Of a stretch of 19,480 nucleotides of DNA, positions 1 through 6,737 are shown in pieces. Position 1 is the stretch's first letter. Each line of letters begins with the position of its first letter. This DNA is from JACVRW01 sp040509755 (GTDB lineage: Bacteria; Actinomycetota; Thermoleophilia; Solirubrobacterales; Thermoleophilaceae). The translations under genes and the position numbers were made by a program. The stretch is taken from assembly GCA_040509755.1 (NCBI GenBank), contig JBEVKF010000005.1, positions 1-19,480 on the forward strand. Reading direction: 5' to 3'. The notes under the pieces were generated by a model, which had not been told where the DNA came from, ran no database searches, and saw nothing but the letters and a program-made list of their open reading frames with translations.

Positions 1-2197
1 TCGTTCGCGATCCCAGCGGCGTCTCGACCTCGGCGCTCATGCCAGCGATTCCGCGATCGCGAACGCTGCTCGCGCGAACAGTGGCGCCGTTCGACTCGCC
101 GAACGTCACCACCTTGCCGGCAAATCTGCGGGCCCGCGCCATGACGCGATGGTCGTCGGCGTTGCACACCAGCACGGTCTCCGGCCCGGCATCCTCGAGG
201 ATCTCCGCCTTTGCATCGGCAATGGCGTCTGCAGACTCGAAGAATCCGATGTGGGCGTCGCCCACGTTCGTCCAGACGCGTACGTCCGGTCTGGCAATCG
301 AGACCAGCGTGCTGATTTCACCGGCGTGGTTCATCCCGAGTTCCATCACAGCGACGTCCGGCCTGCTGCGCAGCTCCGTCAGAGACAGCGGCAGGCCGAT
401 GTGATTGTTCAAATTCCCCTTGTTCTTCACGACTCGAAAGCGTGTCGCCAGACATTCGGCGATCGCCTCCTTCGTCGTCGTCTTGCCGGCACTGCCGGTG
501 ACCGCGACGATCGCGACGTTCCGGCAGCGCAGCAGATGCGCTCGCACCGCCACGCGTGTCAGCAACCGCCGCATCACCCGGCGGATGCCCACGGGCACGC
601 GCGCGAGCCACGGGTGGTGCGGATGGAGCGGATACAGCGCGGCGAGGACGGCACCTTCGTGCCCGCGCTCGCGGGCGCCGGCCGGAGAGGATGGTGGCGC
701 CGTGGCGAAGCCGAGCTGGGCGAGCCCGCGACCGCGTCGGCGCACGGCGCGGAGGGCCTCGAACCAGAAGCCCATCCACGCCGCAGCCGCTCCCGCCGCG
801 ACCAGCGGAAGGCTCCAGGCGTAGCGGAGCCGGAGGCCGTCGCCCCAGCGACGGACGTGCCGCGTCGTCGTTGCGAGCCGCCGCCAGACGTAGCCGCCGC
901 CGAAGGCGCGTTGGGAGGATCGCGGCAGGAGGCGACCCGCCGGCGCTCGATCGAGCTCGATCCGCGCCGTCGCCCGCCCACGCCAGAACTGGTGGCACAC
1001 GAGCCGGCGGGCCGTATCGCAGCGACTGTGGTGGACGATCCGGAAGTCTTGCGCGTGGTAGGTGCGGTACCCCCGGCGCGTGAGCTCCACGACGGCGGCG
1101 GTGTCCTCGTCCTCCCCGAACCCGCCGATTGCGACGAGCGCCTCGCGGACGTACGAGCAGTGCGGCGGGGGGTCCTCGGCCTCGCCCGACGGCCGGCCCG
1201 GGAGCAACGCCGCGTGATCGAGGAAGTATGTCGCCCAGCCGGCCCACGTCGGCGTCCCGTTCAGGGTCGCCCCAGTGACCACCGAATGGCCGCGGTCGTG
1301 CGCGCGCACGCCGGCGGCGAGGCCGCCCTGAGGTGGCGACAGCTGCGCACCGAGGAAGGTGACGTAGTCGCCGCGAGCCCGGGCTAGCCCGGCGTTGCGC
1401 GCCGCACCCGGCACGCCCCCGCGAGGCAGCTCGACGACCTCCACCCCGGGGAAGCGCTCGTGCACGATGGCGGCCGTGCGGTCGGATCCGCTGGTCACAA
1501 CGATCACCTCGAACGGGTCAGGGCAATCCTGCTCGACTAGCGCGTGGACGACCAGCTCGATCCGTTCGTCGTCGTCTGGGGCGACGACCACCGCGGAGAT
1601 GACCGGGGCGTCGGCTGCGCCGGGAGAACCGTCACGTGGCACGAGCACGGGCACGCCCGGGGGGCGACTGTGCGCGGGCTCACTCCCGGTCACTGGCTCG
1701 AGCGTCAGCGTCGTCGCCATCCATCGGGCTCGGGGGATCGCGGCTGGCACCATCGCGTCGTCCGACGCATGCGGCGACACACGGTGCCCGTTGGCGTGCG
1801 CGAACAGCCGGAAGGCGACACCACCGCCGTCGCGCTCAAGTCCGTACGCCAGGCCCGGGATCGCGTCATGCGCCAGGAAGCCCCGCAGCGCCTCGACATC
1901 GCTCGGTGCCACGCGCTCGGCCACGTCGAGCCACAGCAGCCACTCCGGCTCCAGGCGGGCGGCCGCGTCGAGCAAACGGTTGACCGCCGACGCACGCGTC
2001 CCCGCCCCGCTCGGCTCGGCGTGCAGTAGCGTCCGCACCAGCGGCTCGCGCTCGAGCAGCGCAGCGCTGCCGTCCGAACTGCCCTCGTCCAGTGCCAGGA
2101 TCGCGTCCGCGAGCGGCCGGACCGCGTCGAGCCACGCCGGCAGCCGGTCGGCATCGTTCCGGGTGACGACAAGGCAAGCCAGCCGTGACCGGCTCAT
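1..2197 (-). CDS. Tandem GT2 glycosyltransferase fused to MurF-type ligase (C-terminus beyond window)
   Basis: One stop-free frame of 732 codons starts at ATG 2197 and leaves the window. Residues 1-185 look like a GT-A fold (LVVTRNDADRL at 9-19, LDEGSSDGS at 36-44, WLLWLD at 86-91). Residues 200-440 look like a second GT2 unit (PGAARNAGLARARGDYVTFL, then GGFGEDED and VHHSR). A hydrophobic segment lies near 462-480. From residue 560 comes a Mur ligase central domain of MurF type: P-loop TGSAGKTTTKE (Lys572), NKGNLNNHIGLPLSL (592-606), MELGMNHAGE (618-627), TNVGDAHIGFF and AKAEI (662-666). The family adds D-Ala-D-Ala to UDP-MurNAc-tripeptide in the cytoplasm. The usual UDP-binding N-domain of MurF is missing; the glycosyltransferase part stands in its place. 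The ATG overlaps the stop of the amidase gene upstream (ATGA), so the two are probably translationally coupled. The substrate is unknown. A frameshift joining two genes is possible, but codon use is uniform across the junction. Confidence 0.85.
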   Translation of the reverse strand, partial: MSRSRLACLVVTRNDADRLPAWLDAVRPLADAILALDEGSSDGSAALLEREPLVRTLLHAEPSGAGTRASAVNRLLDAAARLEPEWLLWLDVAERVAPSDVEALRGFLAHDAIPGLAYGLERDGGGVAFRLFAHANGHRVSPHASDDAMVPAAIPRARWMATTLTLEPVTGSEPAHSRPPGVPVLVPRDGSPGAADAPVISAVVVAPDDDERIELVVHALVEQDCPDPFEVIVVTSGSDRTAAIVHERFPGVEVVELPRGGVPGAARNAGLARARGDYVTFLGAQLSPPQGGLAAGVRAHDRGHSVVTGATLNGTPTWAGWATYFLDHAALLPGRPSGEAEDPPPHCSYVREALVAIGGFGEDEDTAAVVELTRRGYRTYHAQDFRIVHHSRCDTARRLVCHQFWRGRATARIELDRAPAGRLLPRSSQRAFGGGYVWRRLATTTRHVRRWGDGLRLRYAWSLPLVAAGAAAAWMGFWFEALRAVRRRGRGLAQLGFATAPPSSPAGARERGHEGAVLAALYPLHPHHPWLARVPVGIRRVMRRLLTRVAVRAHLLRCRNVAIVAVTGSAGKTTTKEAIAECLATRFRVVKNKGNLNNHIGLPLSLTELRSRPDVAVMELGMNHAGEISTLVSIARPDVRVWTNVGDAHIGFFESADAIADAKAEILEDAGPETVLVCNADDHRVMARARRFAGKVVTFGESNGATVRASSVRDRGIAGMSAEVETPLGSRT

Positions 2198-2784
2198 CGT
2201 CCCGCGGCGGCTGCGGCCACCTGCGTGCGCAGCGCGGCGAGCAGCTCGTAGCACGCCTCGCCGGGACAGGGCGTCGGAGTCAGATCGCGGTGGGCGCAAA
2301 TCGCGGGAAACGCACCGCCGTTCCCCAGCGGGTCGAGGTCATGCCGGCGCGCGAGCCACGCCATCACCGTGACCAGGGACCTCCATGCACGCGGGCTGGG
2401 AGGCCGCTCGATCAGCGTCCCGAGCAGCGCGATGCCGAGCGTCCCGCCGTTGTGCCCGTGGACGTGGCCGCCGACCACCGCGGGACCGCCGTCGAAAACG
2501 TCGGCGGTTCCCGCCCGCCCCTCGTAGACGGTTCCCGCCTCGTCGATGAGGAGGTGGTAGCCGATGTCTCCCCAGCCGCGTTCCACGGCGTGGAACTCGT
2601 AGATCGCCTTGACCCGCGCGGCCGGGTCCCGCTCGCTGTTGGGAGTGCTGGTGTGGTGCAGCACGAGCCCCCGGAGGGGCTCGGTCTCGCGCGGCCAGCG
2701 CTCGCCGCCGGAGTCGTTGAAGCGCAGCGACTCGTCGGCATGCCAGCCTCCCCGGCCGACGAGATTCGGCCGGGGCGGGGTCAA
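2194..2784 (-). CDS. PGRP/amidase_2 family N-acetylmuramoyl-L-alanine amidase
   Basis: This 196-residue protein fits a single amidase_2/PGRP domain. The zinc site is complete: LVLHHTS (His43/44), AHRDLTPTPCPG (His165, Cys173), and the GYHLLID strand carries the conserved Tyr. GGTLGIALLG matches the family core. With the Cys ligand kept, it should be a working amidase cutting between MurNAc and L-Ala, not merely a recognition protein. No signal peptide or cell-wall-binding repeat is visible, so its route out of the cell is unclear. The start chosen is TTG 2784, just ahead of the usual first strand (VGRGGW); no convincing Shine-Dalgarno site is seen and a slightly different start is possible. 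It sits 46 bases after the small Tat-like gene, and its TGA overlaps the ATG of the glycosyltransferase-MurF gene. Confidence 0.9.
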   Translation of the reverse strand: MTPPRPNLVGRGGWHADESLRFNDSGGERWPRETEPLRGLVLHHTSTPNSERDPAARVKAIYEFHAVERGWGDIGYHLLIDEAGTVYEGRAGTADVFDGGPAVVGGHVHGHNGGTLGIALLGTLIERPPSPRAWRSLVTVMAWLARRHDLDPLGNGGAFPAICAHRDLTPTPCPGEACYELLAALRTQVAAAAAGR

Positions 2785-2830
2785 GCCGTCGGCCGGGCGC
2801 CGCGGCGACGCGCCGCGCGAGGGGGACGCA

Positions 2831-3058
2831 CTAGGCGCCGCAGAACTCCGTGTGGAGGGCGACCTGGGGCGGGACGTGCTGGCACGCCTGGGCGAGTCCG
2901 GTTGCGGCGGGCTTCCCCGCGCTCGCGGAACTGGGGACCATTTGCGCGTACGTAAGCGCAGCGGTGAGCGAGACTCCCACGGCGACGAGCCGTCTGACGA
3001 ACAGCCGTCTGCTGAGATCGCCGCGCAGATAAGCGTCCACGACCTGGTCTCTCGACAT
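2831..3058 (-). CDS. Small Tat-signal-like secreted protein (75 aa)
   Basis: ATG 3058 follows a strong ribosome site (AAGGAGA, 4 bases before the ATG). The product has an N-region with DAYLRGDLSRRLFVRRL, a hydrophobic stretch LVAVGVSLTAALTYAQMV, and SASA|G as a plausible signal peptidase site. That resembles a twin-arginine (RR-x-F) signal. Only about 27 residues would remain after cleavage, containing two Cys (QACQH and EFCGA at the very end). The function is not recognised. It lies in the same frame as the upstream asparagine synthetase gene with no stop between, so it can be made alone from its own start or as a C-terminal tail of that enzyme. A possible internal promoter lies just upstream. 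It could be a short secreted structural protein, an escort of the neighbouring enzymes, or a modified peptide precursor; the sequence does not decide. Confidence 0.7.
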   Translation of the reverse strand: MSRDQVVDAYLRGDLSRRLFVRRLVAVGVSLTAALTYAQMVPSSASAGKPAATGLAQACQHVPPQVALHTEFCGA

Positions 3059-4924
3059 GATCTCTCCTTGCTTTGTCGATTGTTGAGCGACTATACGGGG
3101 CTGGGGTCCGAAGGCGCAATAGCCCGGATTTGAGGATTCCATGCCCTGATGCGGCTGCGCCTGCCAGCCGAGCGCGATCGGGTCGTAGCGCCGCTCGACG
3201 TGCACCTGGTGCCACAGGCAGAAGCTGACGAGCACCCACAGCTTCCGCCAGTCGAAGTCCTCGCCGCGCCGATAGCGACGGAGCAGGTCCAGCGCCACTT
3301 CGCGCTTGAGGTGGCGATCGACCTCGGCCTCGCGGAACAGGGTCTCGGCGAAGCCGTAGAGCTCCCCGCGCAGCCAGTGGCCGATCGGGACCGGGAACCC
3401 GAGCTTGGGACGGTCGACCACGGCGGCCGGGAGCAACGGCGCGACTGCCTGCCGCAGCAGGTGCTTAGTCGTGCCGGCGGCGATCTTGGCGTCGATCGGC
3501 AGTCGCGCGGCGACTGCCGCCACGCGTCGATCCAGGAACGGCACCCGCAGCTCGAGGCCGTGCGCCATCGTCATCCGGTCGGCCTTGACGAGGATGTCTC
3601 CCGGCAGCCACGTGTGGAGGTCGACCAGCTGCATCCCCGCGACCACGTCGAGGAGCTCGACGCGGGCGCGTTCGTGGAGCGGTCCGACGATGTCGCCAAC
3701 GCCGGCCGTGCCTCCCAGCGCGAGCGCGTCGACCTCGTCACCGACGAAGACATGCTCGCCGCCGATGTAGTGCGGCGGGACATGGCTCGCTCCCGCCTCG
3801 ACCGCCTCGCGATGGTTGTGGTAGCCGCCGAAGAGCTCGTCGGCGCCCTCGCCGGAGAGGACGACCCTCACGTGCCTGCGCGCCTCACGTGCCACGAACC
3901 ACAGGGGCACAGCGGCCGCGTCTCCCAGCGGGTCGTCGAGGTGCCACGTGATCCTCGGCAGGGACGTGACGAACTCCTCCACGCCGACCACGAGGCCGTG
4001 ATGGCGAAGCCCCAGCGCGCTCGCCGTCTCCTGCGCGTGGCCGATCTCGCTGAAGCCCTCGCGCTCGAAGCCGACCGTGAAGACGTCCATCCCGGGACGC
4101 TGCTCTGCCGCGAGCGCGCAGATCGCGGCCGAGTCGATGCCGCCCGAGAGCAGCGCGCCGACCGGAACGTCGCTGCGCAGGTGCATGCGGACGGAGTCCC
4201 GGAGCGCGTCCAGGACATCTGCAGCTGGCGGCGCGGTCGCCGGTCGCAGCGCGGTCCGGGCGAAGCGCTCGATTTTCGGGGACGCGCCAGGACGGGCCCG
4301 GAGTGTGCAACCGGGCGGGACCGCGCGCACGCTGTGCGACATCGTCGCCGGCGGGGGCACGAACTGGAAGGCCAGGTACCACCGGAGCGCGTCAGGGTCG
4401 ACGGGATCGCCATCCGCCACCGACAGCAACGCCTTCTTCTCTGACGCGAGGTGGAGCATGCCGGCCCGCTGGGCGTAGAACAGCGGCTTGATGCCGAACG
4501 GATCGCGCGCGGCGAGTAGCTCGCCCGTGACCGTGTCGTACAGGACGAACGCGTACATGCCGCGGATGACCTGCAGCGCCTCGGCGCCGCGGCGGGCCAG
4601 CAGCTCGAGCAGGACCTCGGTGTCGCAGGTCGTGCGCAGGACCGCGCCTTCGGCCGCGAGCGCCGATCCGAGCTCGCGGAAGTTGTAGACCTCGCCGTTG
4701 AAGACGAGCCAGTACCGGCCATCGGCTGATCGCATCGGCTGGTGACCGCGAGCGCTGGGATCCATGATCGCCATGCGGCGGAAGCCCAGCGCGACGCCGT
4801 CGCCTTCGTAGAAACCGGCGTCGTCGGGACCGCGATGACTCAGGGCCGCAGTCGCCTCGGCGACCCACGCCGCGTCTTTTGCGGTGTCATCCGGACGGCC
4901 AAGGCGGGCGGCGAGTCCGCACAC
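2831..4924 (-). CDS. asnB: Glutamine-hydrolysing asparagine synthetase-type amidotransferase
   Basis: The class II glutaminase domain begins at GTG 4924, which places the nucleophile Cys at residue 2 (MCGLAARLGRP). Other active-site features are Arg49, FNGEVYNF (Asn76, Glu78) and CDTE (Asp101). The synthetase domain has the ATP pyrophosphatase loop LSGGIDS (259-265), SGEGADELFGGY and ELRVPFLD. The catalytic part ends near residue 580, normal for AsnB. The frame then continues without a stop through a 40-residue linker into the 75-residue Tat-like protein, giving 697 residues in all. Some AsnB relatives (LtsA of Corynebacterium, AsnB of Bacillus and Mycobacterium) amidate diaminopimelate in peptidoglycan; beside a MurF-type ligase and an amidase, that role is a fair inference. 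No Shine-Dalgarno site precedes the GTG, but a promoter lies so close that the mRNA may be leaderless. The frame is open upstream to 5722, but that part is not AsnB. Confidence 0.9.
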   Translation of the reverse strand: MCGLAARLGRPDDTAKDAAWVAEATAALSHRGPDDAGFYEGDGVALGFRRMAIMDPSARGHQPMRSADGRYWLVFNGEVYNFRELGSALAAEGAVLRTTCDTEVLLELLARRGAEALQVIRGMYAFVLYDTVTGELLAARDPFGIKPLFYAQRAGMLHLASEKKALLSVADGDPVDPDALRWYLAFQFVPPPATMSHSVRAVPPGCTLRARPGASPKIERFARTALRPATAPPAADVLDALRDSVRMHLRSDVPVGALLSGGIDSAAICALAAEQRPGMDVFTVGFEREGFSEIGHAQETASALGLRHHGLVVGVEEFVTSLPRITWHLDDPLGDAAAVPLWFVAREARRHVRVVLSGEGADELFGGYHNHREAVEAGASHVPPHYIGGEHVFVGDEVDALALGGTAGVGDIVGPLHERARVELLDVVAGMQLVDLHTWLPGDILVKADRMTMAHGLELRVPFLDRRVAAVAARLPIDAKIAAGTTKHLLRQAVAPLLPAAVVDRPKLGFPVPIGHWLRGELYGFAETLFREAEVDRHLKREVALDLLRRYRRGEDFDWRKLWVLVSFCLWHQVHVERRYDPIALGWQAQPHQGMESSNPGYCAFGPQPRIVAQQSTKQGEIMSRDQVVDAYLRGDLSRRLFVRRLVAVGVSLTAALTYAQMVPSSASAGKPAATGLAQACQHVPPQVALHTEFCGA
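3090..3119 (-). promoter_or_regulatory. Possible internal promoter for the small Tat-like gene
   Basis: On the minus strand TTGCGC (3119-3114) and TATAGT (3095-3090) are separated by 18 bases, about 32 bases before the ATG at 3058. The -10 matches the consensus in five of six bases; the -35 matches in only the first three. It lies inside the in-frame linker between asnB and the small gene, where local base composition is less GC-rich. It would let the peptide be made in excess of the enzyme. Confidence 0.3.
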
Positions 4925-4933
4925 GAGCAGCCG

Positions 4934-4962
4934 AACATATTCCGATGCGACCGCCGTTGCAA
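4934..4962 (-). promoter_or_regulatory. Likely asnB promoter giving a leaderless transcript
   Basis: On the minus strand TTGCAA (4962-4957) and TATGTT (4939-4934) have an ideal 17-base spacer. Nine bases lie between the -10 and the GTG at 4924, so transcription would begin at or within a few bases of the start codon. This explains why asnB has no Shine-Dalgarno site. Leaderless starts are common in actinobacteria. Confidence 0.5.
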
Positions 4963-4974
4963 CGCCGCTCTTGA

Positions 4975-5175
4975 ACGGCGTACATCGCGGCGCGCCGTGT
5001 AGTCGCGCGCGATGGATCTCCAGCAATCCCGCTCGACGGCCCCGTCGAGGTGCGCGAATCAGCGACTGGACGCTTCGAGCTGTACCGCGTGAGCGCGATG
5101 ACACTCGGCCGCGCGAGCTACGACCCTCAACTCGAAGCACGCCTGGGTGAAGTCCTATTTCGTCCCCGATCCTGA
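4975..5175 (+). pseudogene. C-terminal remnant of an unrecognised gene
   Basis: After a TGA at 4972 a plus-strand frame stays open for 66 codons to a TGA at 5173-5175. It has ordinary protein character (LDGPVEVRESATGRFELYRV, SAMTLGRASYDPQLEARLGE). No good start codon and no ribosome site precede it, so it reads like the C-terminal end of a larger protein cut off near 4970, next to the asnB promoter. The family is not recognised. The opposite strand is also open here, so chance is not excluded. Confidence 0.3.
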
Positions 5176-5314
5176 GTCGCTGAGGGATCGAGAAACCACT
5201 TGAAATCGCGCGATCCTGCGGTCGCGAGACGGGAACGCGACCGAGGAGACGACGACGGTCACGGTGCCCTGAACGGCGGCGACCAGCTCCGCCGTGCGGG
5301 GCCCGCGCGCATGC

Positions 5315-5614
5315 AGCGCGCGGGTGCCAGAGGTCCTCGCAGGGCATCACGAGCCGCTCGAAGTCGTCCAGGCTCAGCCACGCCCGGTCCCCGGCGCTGG
5401 CGCGGGCGGCGACGAGCCTGCGCGCCGCCTCGACGTGCGCGTGCTCGATGATGCTGTCCTCGACGCCGAGCTGGCTGGCGCGCTCGACCGAGGTCACGTA
5501 CAGGTCCGCGAGCGCGAGCGCGTCGGGGCCCAGGGGCGTGGTCCTGGGGGGCCACTCCAGGACGACGACGACCGGCTCCTGCGAGGCCGGTCGTGGGGTG
5601 GGCTTGGGCTGCAC
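5315..5614 (-). pseudogene. Unknown gene with intact start, truncated after about 100 codons
   Basis: GTG 5614 has a textbook ribosome site (GAAGGAAGGAGA, 6 bases upstream). It opens a frame with good protein character: VVVVLEWPPRTTPLGPDALA, LADLYVTSVERASQLGVED, then SLDDFERLVMPCEDLWHPRA. After about residue 100 the frame stays open but turns into Arg/Gly/Ala-rich low-quality sequence that runs into asnB without a stop. I read it as a gene whose 3' end was lost or rearranged. It follows, in the same direction, another decayed gene (5786-6165), so the two may be parts of one old element. The family is not recognised. Confidence 0.4.
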
Positions 5615-5785
5615 GGCGAGTCTCCTTCCTTCGGGAGACCCGGTGAGCCAGCTGCTCGCTGCTCCTGACGGACGGGGGTCCGTGACACTGCACAACGGCC
5701 GCCGCGTCGAGCGGACCGTCACGTGCCGGATCCAAGTTCAAGACGAAGTTTATTGCCTGCGCCTGGCCACGGGGACCGTGTCGGC

Positions 5786-6165
5786 GTCCGGTCAAGTACG
5801 CCTTCAACTCGGCGGTCGACTTCCGCTCGATGTCCGCCGGCACCAGCGGGCCGCCGTCGTGGCCGCCCAGGTTGTCGGTGCTGACCCGCGCGCGAGCCGC
5901 TCGACCTGCTGGGCGGACTGCAGCGCGCGAGCAGCAGCGCCCAGCTTCGCCAGCTTCTGCGAGGGCGTAAGATCGGCAAACGGGTCCTCGCCGCGCTCGC
6001 GGTACTGGCCGCTACCTCGCCCTGCTCGCGCGACGCGTCGACGGTCGCCTCCATGAACTCCGCGCGCCGGCGGCGGTCGCACTCGGCGTCCCAACTCTCG
6101 GCCCTCTCAGGCCACTCGCCATCAGCGGACCAGCGTCCCACGAGCGATGCACTCTTGTGTCCCAA
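5786..6165 (-). pseudogene. Frameshifted hypothetical gene (three-frame remnant)
   Basis: A coherent protein can be followed only by switching frame twice on the minus strand. The first piece (from 6165 to about 6012) includes WSADGEWPERAESWDAECDR and EFMEATVDASREQGEVA. The second (about 6010-5885) reads YRERGEDPFADLTPSQKLAK followed by LGAAARALQSAQQVERLAR. The third (about 5890-5786) reads STDNLGGHDGGPLVPADIER and KSTAELKAYLTG. Each piece has normal charged-helix composition and the switches occur where the previous frame turns to nonsense. This fits two small indels in a dying gene. The charged helical style resembles small phage or plasmid proteins, but I cannot name the family. Confidence 0.4.
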
Positions 6166-6509
6166 AGTTCATCACTCTCATCCGCGCAGGCTGGGATGGG
6201 GCCGTGGCGGTGGGGCAGAAGATCGCAGCCGAGGATGTCTACCCCGATGCGCTCGTGGAGCACCGGATAGTGCCGGACTGGCGCCTCGCGGATCAGTTGA
6301 TCGAGCGGCTCGGCGGTTTCGGCGACGTCTACATCACTGTTCTTCTCGCAGGTGGGCGCTTCCCGCGCCGCGAGCAGCCCGGCCAGACTGTGATGCGGCG
6401 CGGTCCGCTGCTCCCCGGCGTTGATGAACAACACGTCGCCAGCATCGGCCGAGAACTCTCGCGGGCGGTCGGCAATCAGATCCCAGAGCCGTAAGCGTCG
6501 CCCGGACAC
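6147..6509. other. Region open on both strands, coding strand unclear
   Basis: A plus frame (ATG 6147 to TAA 6494, 115 codons; includes RLADQLIERLGGFGDVYITV) and a minus frame (start 6509; includes REFSADAGDVLFINAGEQ) are both open with similar GC-rich codon use. Neither has a clear ribosome site or a family I recognise. The minus frame would run through the start of the decayed gene below 6165. One may be real, or both may be shadows of a decayed gene. Confidence 0.2.
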
Positions 6510-6606
6510 ACGCTTCGGCGTAATTCTTGGAATCCATCCTGCAGTCGGGCCGCCAGATATCTTCGCGATTTGCAGGCATTTCGGGCGATCTCAGGGCGCC
6601 GGAGCT

Positions 6607-6653
6607 ACTGCTTGCCATGCAGAAGGTCGAGGGTTCGAATCCCTTCAGCCGCT
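6607..6653 (+). tRNA. 3' fragment of tRNA-Gly(GCC), probable attachment-site scar
   Basis: From 6607 the sequence fits the 3' part of a tRNA: anticodon arm with stem CTGC/GCAG and loop TTGCCAT (anticodon GCC), variable AGGTC, T-arm GAGGG-TTCGAAT-CCCTT, then the acceptor strand CAGCCGC and a discriminator base at 6653. The matching 5' acceptor strand (GCGGCTG) is absent upstream, and no normal D-arm or 5' half can be built there. So only the half that tyrosine integrases use as attachment site remains. A terminator follows directly, as expected for the original 3' end of a tRNA gene. Confidence 0.7.
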
Positions 6654-6661
6654 CTCGAAAA

Positions 6662-6686
6662 GGCCTGCATTTGCAGGTCATTTTTT
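6662..6686 (+). terminator. Intrinsic terminator behind the tRNA-Gly fragment
   Basis: GGCCTGCA and TGCAGGTC (6662-6679) form an 8-base-pair hairpin (one G-T pair) with a 2-base loop. TCA is not counted in the tail; six T residues follow at 6681-6686. It lies nine bases after the tRNA fragment, where a tRNA terminator belongs. Confidence 0.75.
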
Positions 6687-6737
6687 GATCGCTGGTTTCC
6701 CGCGGCTGCCCAGGTGGGAGGCGAGCGCCTGGGGCGC

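Noticed and set aside
149..1387. Long plus-strand open frame of 412 codons
   Set aside because: It is the antisense shadow of the glycosyltransferase-MurF gene, with Arg/Pro/Ala-rich sequence and no family signal.
3149..4444. Plus-strand open frame of 431 codons opposite asnB
   Set aside because: Antisense shadow of a clearly recognised enzyme; it has no motifs of its own.
4925..5722. In-frame extension of asnB giving a 963-residue protein
   Set aside because: The glutaminase Cys must be residue 2, a promoter lies at 4934-4962, and the extension is made of other relics and low-complexity sequence.
6560..6653. A complete tRNA gene by pairing CTC/GAG (about 6576-6604) as a D-arm
   Set aside because: The 5' acceptor strand does not pair with CAGCCGC and the D-arm is one base pair short; only the 3' half is credible.
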